From: Conexibacter woesei DSM 14684
GTDB taxonomy: Bacteria > Actinomycetota > Thermoleophilia > Solirubrobacterales > Solirubrobacteraceae
DNA length: 64,000 nt
Direction: 5' to 3'
Assembly: GCF_000025265.1 (NCBI RefSeq)
Contig: NC_013739.1
Location: 2,294,001 to 2,358,000, forward strand
In this document: positions 58,865 to 64,000 of the stretch, one piece after another
Layout of the letters: each line of letters opens with the position of its first letter
Position numbering within the stretch: position 1 is the first letter of the stretch
Position numbers and translations under genes: made by a program
The notes under the pieces: model-generated
Seen by the model: only the letters and a program-made list of their open reading frames with translations
What the model was told of the DNA's origin: nothing
Database searches by the model: none

Positions 58865-60508
58865 ATGAGGGCACACTCGTTCCGGGCCGTCGCGGGCGCC
58901 GTCGCAGTCGGCGTCGCGCTGCTTGGCGCCGGCTGCGGCCGATCCAGCGAGGACGCCGGCGGCACGACGGCCGGCGTGAGCAGATCGGCTCCGCTCTCGG
59001 CCACGACGCCCGCCGGGTCCGCCGAGGTCGACAGCGCGACGTGGGCGATGTACCGCGACACGATCACGGTCGACCCGATCTTCGCCGGTGACTATCCCGA
59101 GCGTCAGGTCGTCGCGCTGATGTGCGAGTCGCTGCTGCGCCAGCAGCCGGACGGCACGACGGCGCCGGGCCTGGCGAGACTCTCCTACCGCGACCCGAGA
59201 ACGGTCGTGCTCACGCTCGCCGACGGCGTCAGATTCTGGGACGGCAGCCCGCTGACCCCGGCTGACGTCGTCTACAGCATCGACCGCAACCGCGACCCGA
59301 GAGTCGGCGGGTACTGGGCGAGCAACTTCGGTAGCGTCGACACTGTCACCGTGACTGGCGAGCATGAGGTGACACTCAAGCTCAGACGGCCGGACTACTG
59401 GCTCGAGGGCGTGCTCTCGTTCATGGCGGGAGTGGTGGTGAAGAAGTCGTACGCGCAGGAGAGAGGCAAGGACTACGGCACGCCGAGCGGCGGCGCGATG
59501 TGCACCGGCTCCTACAGACTCGGCGCCTGGAGAACCGGCGGCGCGGTCCAGCTCGTGCGCAACGACGACTACTGGAACTCCGGCGTGAGACCGCACGTGC
59601 GAGAGCTCAGCTTCAAGGGAGTGCCCGACCACTCCGCCCTCACCGCCGGCCTGCTGACCGGCGAGATCGACGGCACCTACCCGCTCGGGCTCTCGACGCT
59701 CGACCAGCTGCGCCAGAGCGACGCGGTCGAGGTCTACGAGGGGCCGTCGTACATGGTCGGCGCGATGATCCTCAACCTCGACGGCCCGCTCGGCGACGTG
59801 CGCGTGCGCCAGGCGCTGTCGTTGGCGCTCGACCGCCAGGGCATCGTCGCGACGACCTTCAAGGGCACCGCCGAGCCCTCGCGTGCGCTCGCCAGCCCCG
59901 GCACCTGGGGCTACGCGAAGGACGTCTTCAGCGCCGCGTGGGACGCGCTCCCCGCGCCTGAGCCCGACCTCGACGCGGCCAGAAGACTGGTCGAGGAGGC
60001 CGGCGCGAGCGGCAGAGAGATCACGATCGCGACGTCGAGCGAGCTGCAGAACATCGACACCGACGCGAACGCCTACCGCACCGCGGCCGAGGCGATCGGG
60101 CTGAGAGTCAAGCTGAAGTCGAGCCCGGCGGCCGTCTACTCGAACCTCTTCGTCGACGCCGACGCGCGCAAGCAGGTCGACGCGTTCGCGACGATGAACT
60201 ACGCCAACTGGGGCGACCCGGCGTCGCTCTACGCGCCGCTGACGTTCGCCGACGGCAGCCAGAACTACTACGGCTACAGATCCTCCGCCGCGAGCGCCAA
60301 GCTGGAGCAGGCGCGCGCCACCGCCGATCCGCAGGAGCGCGCGCGGCTCGTCACCGAGGCGCAGCAGACGATCACCGAGGAGCTGCCCTGGATCGCGACC
60401 GTCTCGCCGCACACGGTGCTCGTGATGAGCTCGAAGCTGACCGGCGCGCCGGCCTCCTCGGTCTACCTGTCGTCCCCCTGGGCCGACACGCTCGGCGGGA
60501 GAGGGTAG
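58865..60508 (+). CDS. Oligopeptide-type ABC substrate-binding lipoprotein, importer 2
   Basis: A 547-residue SBP_bac_5 lipoprotein: lipobox LGAGC (C24), DPIFAGDYPERQVVALMCESLL, VLTLADGVRFWDGSPLTPADVVYSIDRNRDPRVGGYW and GGAMCTGSYRLGAWRTGGAVQLVRNDDYW. It is a distinct protein from the importer 1 binding protein, so the two importers probably take different or differently sized solutes. It uses 16 AGA codons by my count, far more than the downstream genes. First gene of importer operon 2. Confidence 0.93.
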   Translation: MRAHSFRAVAGAVAVGVALLGAGCGRSSEDAGGTTAGVSRSAPLSATTPAGSAEVDSATWAMYRDTITVDPIFAGDYPERQVVALMCESLLRQQPDGTTAPGLARLSYRDPRTVVLTLADGVRFWDGSPLTPADVVYSIDRNRDPRVGGYWASNFGSVDTVTVTGEHEVTLKLRRPDYWLEGVLSFMAGVVVKKSYAQERGKDYGTPSGGAMCTGSYRLGAWRTGGAVQLVRNDDYWNSGVRPHVRELSFKGVPDHSALTAGLLTGEIDGTYPLGLSTLDQLRQSDAVEVYEGPSYMVGAMILNLDGPLGDVRVRQALSLALDRQGIVATTFKGTAEPSRALASPGTWGYAKDVFSAAWDALPAPEPDLDAARRLVEEAGASGREITIATSSELQNIDTDANAYRTAAEAIGLRVKLKSSPAAVYSNLFVDADARKQVDAFATMNYANWGDPASLYAPLTFADGSQNYYGYRSSAASAKLEQARATADPQERARLVTEAQQTITEELPWIATVSPHTVLVMSSKLTGAPASSVYLSSPWADTLGGRG

Positions 60509-60512
60509 GCGG

Positions 60513-61463
60513 ATGGCTCAGCTGCTCGTGCGACGGCTCGGGATGCTGCTGCTGACGCTGCTGATCTCGAGCTTCGCGATCTTCTCGGCGCTGTCGCTGG
60601 CGCCGGGCGATCCGCTCGCAAGCCTCTCCGGCGGGCGCGCGCTGCCGCCCGAGAGCGTCGCGGTGCTCGAGCAGCGGTTCCACCTCGACGACCCGTTCCT
60701 GCTGCGCTACTGGCATTGGCTCAGCGGCGCCGTCCAGGGCGATCTCGGCGTCTCGATCATGCTCAGACAGAACGTCTCGGAGCTGATCGGGGCGCGGATC
60801 GGCGTGACCGCGACGCTCGTGCTCTACGCGGCGCTGCTGATCGTCCTGTTCGGCGTCGCCGCGGGCGTGCTCGCCGCGCTGCGACCGGGCTGGCTGGACT
60901 CCGCCGTGCTCGTCGTGACGGCGGTCGCCGCGGCCGTCCCGTCGTTCCTGCTGGCGGTGATCCTGATCAGCGTCTTCGCCGTCAACCTCGGCTGGTTCCC
61001 GGCCTTCGGCGACGGCAGCGGCGGCTTCCTCGACCGCATCTGGCACCTGACGCTCCCGGCGGTCGCGCTCGCGGGCTACTCGATGGCCGTCGTCGCGCGC
61101 GTCACGCGCGCGGCGGTGCGCGAGGAGGCCGGACGCGAGCACGTCCAGACCGCGATCAGCCGGGGAGTCCCGTATCGGCTCGTGATCAGCCGGCACGTCC
61201 TGCGCAACGCGGCGATCCCGATCTCGACGGTCGTCGGCATCACGGTCGCGTCGCTGATCGCGATCAGCGCGGTCGTCGAGCGCGCGTTCGGGCTCAACGG
61301 GCTCGGCGCCTACCTGATCAGCGCCGCGCTGTCGAAGGACTTCGCGGTCGTGCTCGGGATCGCGCTCGTGCTCGTGACGGCGTTCGTCGTCATCAACACG
61401 CTCGTCGACGTCGCCGCCGCGCTGTTGGATCCGCGCGTCAAGACCGGGGGGAAGGCGTCGTGA
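60513..61463 (+). CDS. ABC permease, DppB/OppB family, importer 2
   Basis: A 316-residue permease: LLVRRLGMLLLTLLISSFAIFSALSLAPGDPL, then EQRFHLDDPFLLRYWHWLSGAVQGDLGVS, membrane segments with TATLVLYAALLIVLFGVAAGVLAAL, and the coupling loop AISRGVPYRLVISRHVLRNAAIPISTVVG. It starts 4 bp after the binding protein gene and overlaps the next permease by 4 bp. Confidence 0.93.
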   Translation: MAQLLVRRLGMLLLTLLISSFAIFSALSLAPGDPLASLSGGRALPPESVAVLEQRFHLDDPFLLRYWHWLSGAVQGDLGVSIMLRQNVSELIGARIGVTATLVLYAALLIVLFGVAAGVLAALRPGWLDSAVLVVTAVAAAVPSFLLAVILISVFAVNLGWFPAFGDGSGGFLDRIWHLTLPAVALAGYSMAVVARVTRAAVREEAGREHVQTAISRGVPYRLVISRHVLRNAAIPISTVVGITVASLIAISAVVERAFGLNGLGAYLISAALSKDFAVVLGIALVLVTAFVVINTLVDVAAALLDPRVKTGGKAS

Positions 61464-62368
61464 GTGCGATCGGAGCGGGCGGGATGCTGCGCCGCCGCCG
61501 CGCCGGCACGACGACGCTCGGCCGCCGCACGCGCTCGCTCGGCGTCGTCGGCGTCTGCTCGGCGGTCGTGATCGCCGTGGCGGCGCTGATCGCCGTCTTC
61601 GGCCCGCTGCTGGCGCCGCACGACCCCAACGCCAGCCAGCTCTCGAACGCCTTCTTCGGCCCGGCCGCCGGCCACCCGCTCGGCTTCGACGGACAGGGCC
61701 GCGACCTGCTGTCACGCCTGCTCGCGGGCGCGCGCACCTCGCTGCTGGGGCCGCTGTTCGTCGTCGCCGTCTCGATGACGGCCGGCGTCTCGATCGCGAT
61801 CGCCTGCGCCTGGTTCGGCGGTCGCGTCGACCGCGCCGCCTCGGCCGCGCTCAACGTCCTCTTCGCGTTCCCGGCGATCCTGCTGGCGGTCGTCGCCACG
61901 ACGGTCTTCGGCCCCGGCCTCGTCGCCGCCTCGCTGGCGCTGTCGATCGCCTACACGCCGTACATCGCGCGCGTCGTGCGCAGCGCGGCGGTGCGCGAGC
62001 GCTATCAGCAGTACGTCGAGGCGCTGGAGGTGCAGGGCCTGCCGGGGCGGGTGATCTGTCTCCGCCACCTCGTGCCGAACGTGGCGCCGATCGTCGTCGC
62101 GCAGGGCACGACGCTGTTCGGCTACGCGATGGTCGACCTCGCCGCGATCTCCTACATCGGGCTCGGCGTGCAGCCGCCCGACGCCGACTGGGGCGTGATG
62201 GTCGCGCAGGGCCAGTCCGGCGTGCTGCAGGGCTATCCGGCCGAGTCGCTGGCGGCGGGCGGCTGCATCGTCGTGGTCGTCGTCGCGTTCAACCTGCTCG
62301 GCGAGCGCCTCTCGGCGCGCTCGGGCAGCGCTCCGTCCCCCGCCGCACCAGAGGAGGCCGCCGCATGA
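61460..62368 (+). CDS. ABC permease, DppC/OppC family, importer 2
   Basis: A 302-residue permease with GTG start: first membrane segment VVGVCSAVVIAVAALIAVFGPLLAPHDP, HPLGFDGQGRDLLSRLLAGARTSLLGPL, FAFPAILLAVVATTVFGPGL and the loop ALEVQGLPGRVICLRHLVPNVAPI. Forms the channel with the preceding permease. Coupled to the ATPase gene by an ATGA overlap. Confidence 0.93.
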   Translation: MSAIGAGGMLRRRRAGTTTLGRRTRSLGVVGVCSAVVIAVAALIAVFGPLLAPHDPNASQLSNAFFGPAAGHPLGFDGQGRDLLSRLLAGARTSLLGPLFVVAVSMTAGVSIAIACAWFGGRVDRAASAALNVLFAFPAILLAVVATTVFGPGLVAASLALSIAYTPYIARVVRSAAVRERYQQYVEALEVQGLPGRVICLRHLVPNVAPIVVAQGTTLFGYAMVDLAAISYIGLGVQPPDADWGVMVAQGQSGVLQGYPAESLAAGGCIVVVVVAFNLLGERLSARSGSAPSPAAPEEAAA

Positions 62369-63354
62369 GCGGGCCGCTGCTCGAACTCGACGACCTGGCG
62401 GTCGTGCTGCCCGTCGAAGGGCGCCCGCAGACCGTCCTGCACGGCGTCTCGCTGGCGATCGGCGCGGGCGAGGCCGTCGGGCTGGTGGGCGAGTCGGGCT
62501 CCGGCAAGTCGATGACGGCGCGCGCGGTCGCCCGGCTGCTGCCGCGCGGCGCGACGGTCAGCGGCGGCATCCGCTTCGACGGCCGCGACGTCCTGGGGCT
62601 GCGCGGCGCCGGCCTGCGCGACTACCGCGCCGAGGTGTCGGTCGTCTTCCAGGATCCGCGCACGCACGTCAACCCGGTGCGGCGGATCGGCGACTTCATG
62701 ACCGAGGCGCTGTGCACGAACGGGCACGTCCGTCCCGCGGAGGCCCGCCGGCGCGCGATCGCGCGGCTCGAGGAGGTCGGCATCGACGACGGCGAGCGGC
62801 GGCTGCGGCAGTACCCGCACCAGCTCTCGGGCGGGCTGCTCCAGCGCGTGATGATCGCGACGGCGCTGCTGACCGAGCCGCGGCTGCTGCTGGCCGACGA
62901 GCCGACGACCGCGCTCGACGTGACGACGCAGGCGGAGGTGATGGCGATCCTCGACGAGCTGCGCCGCGAGCGCGGGCTGTCGCTGCTGTTCATCACGCAC
63001 GACCTGGAGCTGGCGAGCGCGGTCTGCGACCGCACCGCCGTGATGTACGCCGGGCAGCTGATGGAGACGCGGCCGTCGGCGCGCCTGCACGACGCGCCGC
63101 TGCACCCGTACACCGCCGCGCTGACGGCGGCGCGGCCGAGCGTCGAGCAGGCGACGGCGCGGCTGACCGCGATCCCGGGGCGGCCGCTGTCGGCGTTCGA
63201 GGCGCCGCCGGGCTGTCCGTTCGCGCCGCGCTGCCCGCACGCCGAGGAGCGCTGCCGGGCGGCGCGCCCGCCGTTGCGGGAGCTGGACGACGGCGCGGTG
63301 CGCTGCGTGCGGGCGCAGGAGCTGCACGGCCGGCTGCTGGTGACGCATGCCTGA
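62365..63354 (+). CDS. ABC ATP-binding protein, DppD/OppD family, importer 2
   Basis: A 329-residue ATPase: Walker A GESGSGKS (42-49), Q-loop VFQDPRTHVNPVRR, signature LSGGLLQRVMIATAL, Walker B LLLADEPTTALD, H-loop FITHDLELA and the C-terminal cysteine cluster (CPFAPRCPHAEERC). Overlaps the following ATPase gene by 8 bp. Confidence 0.94.
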   Translation: MSGPLLELDDLAVVLPVEGRPQTVLHGVSLAIGAGEAVGLVGESGSGKSMTARAVARLLPRGATVSGGIRFDGRDVLGLRGAGLRDYRAEVSVVFQDPRTHVNPVRRIGDFMTEALCTNGHVRPAEARRRAIARLEEVGIDDGERRLRQYPHQLSGGLLQRVMIATALLTEPRLLLADEPTTALDVTTQAEVMAILDELRRERGLSLLFITHDLELASAVCDRTAVMYAGQLMETRPSARLHDAPLHPYTAALTAARPSVEQATARLTAIPGRPLSAFEAPPGCPFAPRCPHAEERCRAARPPLRELDDGAVRCVRAQELHGRLLVTHA

Positions 63355-64000
63355 TCCGGTGCTGGAGGTTCAGGGCCTGCACAAGGCGTTCGGCGACGTC
63401 GTCGCGGTCTCCGACGTGAGCTTCTCGCTCGCGCGCGGCGGCTCGCTGGCGATCGTGGGGGAGTCGGGCTCGGGCAAGACGACGGTCGCGCGGATGATCG
63501 TCGGGCTCGAGCGCCCGACCGCCGGCACGATCCGCGCGTGCGGCGAGGACCGCTCCCGGCCGACCGCCTCGACGCGGGAGCGGCGCCGCCGCGCGCGCGA
63601 GGTGCAGATCGTCTTCCAGGACCCGTACTCGAGCCTCGACCCGCGCCAGAGCGTCACGCGCTCGCTGGAGGAGATCGTGCGCTTCCACCGTGGCGGCAGC
63701 GCGAGCGAGCGCGCGGCGCGCGTCGCCGAGCTGGCGGAGCTGGTCGGCCTCGACGAGCGCCAGACGCGCGCGATGCCGCAGGCGCTCTCCGGCGGGCAGC
63801 GGCAGCGCGTCGCGATCGCGCGGGCGCTGGCGGCCGAGCCGCAGGTGCTGATCCTCGACGAGTCGGTCGCCGCGCTCGACGTCTCGATCCAGGCGCAGGT
63901 GCTCAACCTGCTGGCCGAGATCCGCGAGCGGACGGGCGTCTCCTACGTGCTGATCAGCCACGACCTCGCGGTCGTGCGCCAGCTGACGGAGGAGGCGATC
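63347..64000 (+). CDS. ABC ATP-binding protein, DppF/OppF family, importer 2 (3' partial)
   Basis: The first 218 codons of a DppF-type ATPase, open at the window end. Walker A GESGSGKTT, Q-loop VFQDPYSSLDPRQS, signature LSGGQRQRVAIARAL, Walker B VLILDESVAALD and H-loop LISHDLAVV are all present; the C-terminal extension lies beyond the window. DES in place of the commoner DEP/DEA is tolerated in this family. Completes the five-gene set of importer 2. Confidence 0.93.
   Translation, partial: MPDPVLEVQGLHKAFGDVVAVSDVSFSLARGGSLAIVGESGSGKTTVARMIVGLERPTAGTIRACGEDRSRPTASTRERRRRAREVQIVFQDPYSSLDPRQSVTRSLEEIVRFHRGGSASERAARVAELAELVGLDERQTRAMPQALSGGQRQRVAIARALAAEPQVLILDESVAALDVSIQAQVLNLLAEIRERTGVSYVLISHDLAVVRQLTEEAI

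Noticed and set aside
1-64000. tRNA, rRNA, riboswitch, transposase, integrase or phage genes.
   Set aside because: No recognisable sequence of any of these types was found on either strand by reading; a covariance-model search could still reveal a small RNA.

Overview
The window is a dense stretch (about 59 protein genes in 64 kb, mostly overlapping start/stop codons) of a very GC-rich chromosome. Codon use, many GTG starts, 4-bp ATGA/GTGA overlaps, an ECF41-type sigma factor, MMPL transporter, IdeR-like iron box and leaderless-type promoter all point to an Actinobacteriota member; the gene mix and occasional strong use of AGA arginine codons suggest a soil Thermoleophilia/Solirubrobacterales (Conexibacter-like) organism, but that placement is inference. 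No rRNA, tRNA, CRISPR, IS element or phage gene was seen, and there is no gene-free stretch above about 210 bp. The first and last genes are cut by the window ends.

Region 1 (1-4.5 kb): a DUF1989 protein followed by a coupled CoA-transferase / CitE-like lyase / double-hotdog MaoC hydratase operon (possibly an itaconate- or mesaconate-type C5-dicarboxylate route) and a convergent Lrp/AsnC regulator.

Region 2 (4.5-20.8 kb): a near-complete phenylacetate (paa) catabolic cluster: paaFG, paaHK, paaJ-paaR and paaN-ABCDE. Three copies of an inverted repeat ACCGA-N4-TCGG(T/A) sit at the head of these units and are probably the operators of the TetR-family repressor encoded beside paaJ. A three-gene 2-oxoacid dehydrogenase complex (E1a, E1b, E2) and a Fic protein are embedded in the cluster.

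Region 3 (20.8-40 kb): regulators (GntR/FadR, PucR/CdaR), two divergent hydantoinase/oxoprolinase-type HyuAB pairs, a short degenerate HyuA-like protein, a creatininase-family amidohydrolase, two DUF917 proteins, two RidA proteins and a ribose-type ABC importer. Related TGCACGAA-containing operators precede the PucR gene, the hyu divergent promoter and the ABC operon, so these look like one regulon for an unidentified cyclic amide or N-heterocycle.

Region 4 (40-48.1 kb): a TetR gene, an iron-box-controlled siderophore binding protein plus siderophore-interacting reductase, an ECF41 sigma factor coupled to an MMPL transporter, a Phd/VapC toxin-antitoxin pair and a secreted six-bladed YWTD propeller protein.

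Region 5 (48.2-64 kb): two complete or near-complete oligopeptide-type ABC importers flank an amidohydrolase, a GMC oxidoreductase, a phosphotriesterase-family protein and two paralogous TetR regulators. Exactly four copies of ATCGA-N4-TCGA(T/C) occur, one before each of the four transcription units. This self-contained importer/hydrolase/oxidase regulon, and the region 3 cluster, are the best candidates for undescribed systems.
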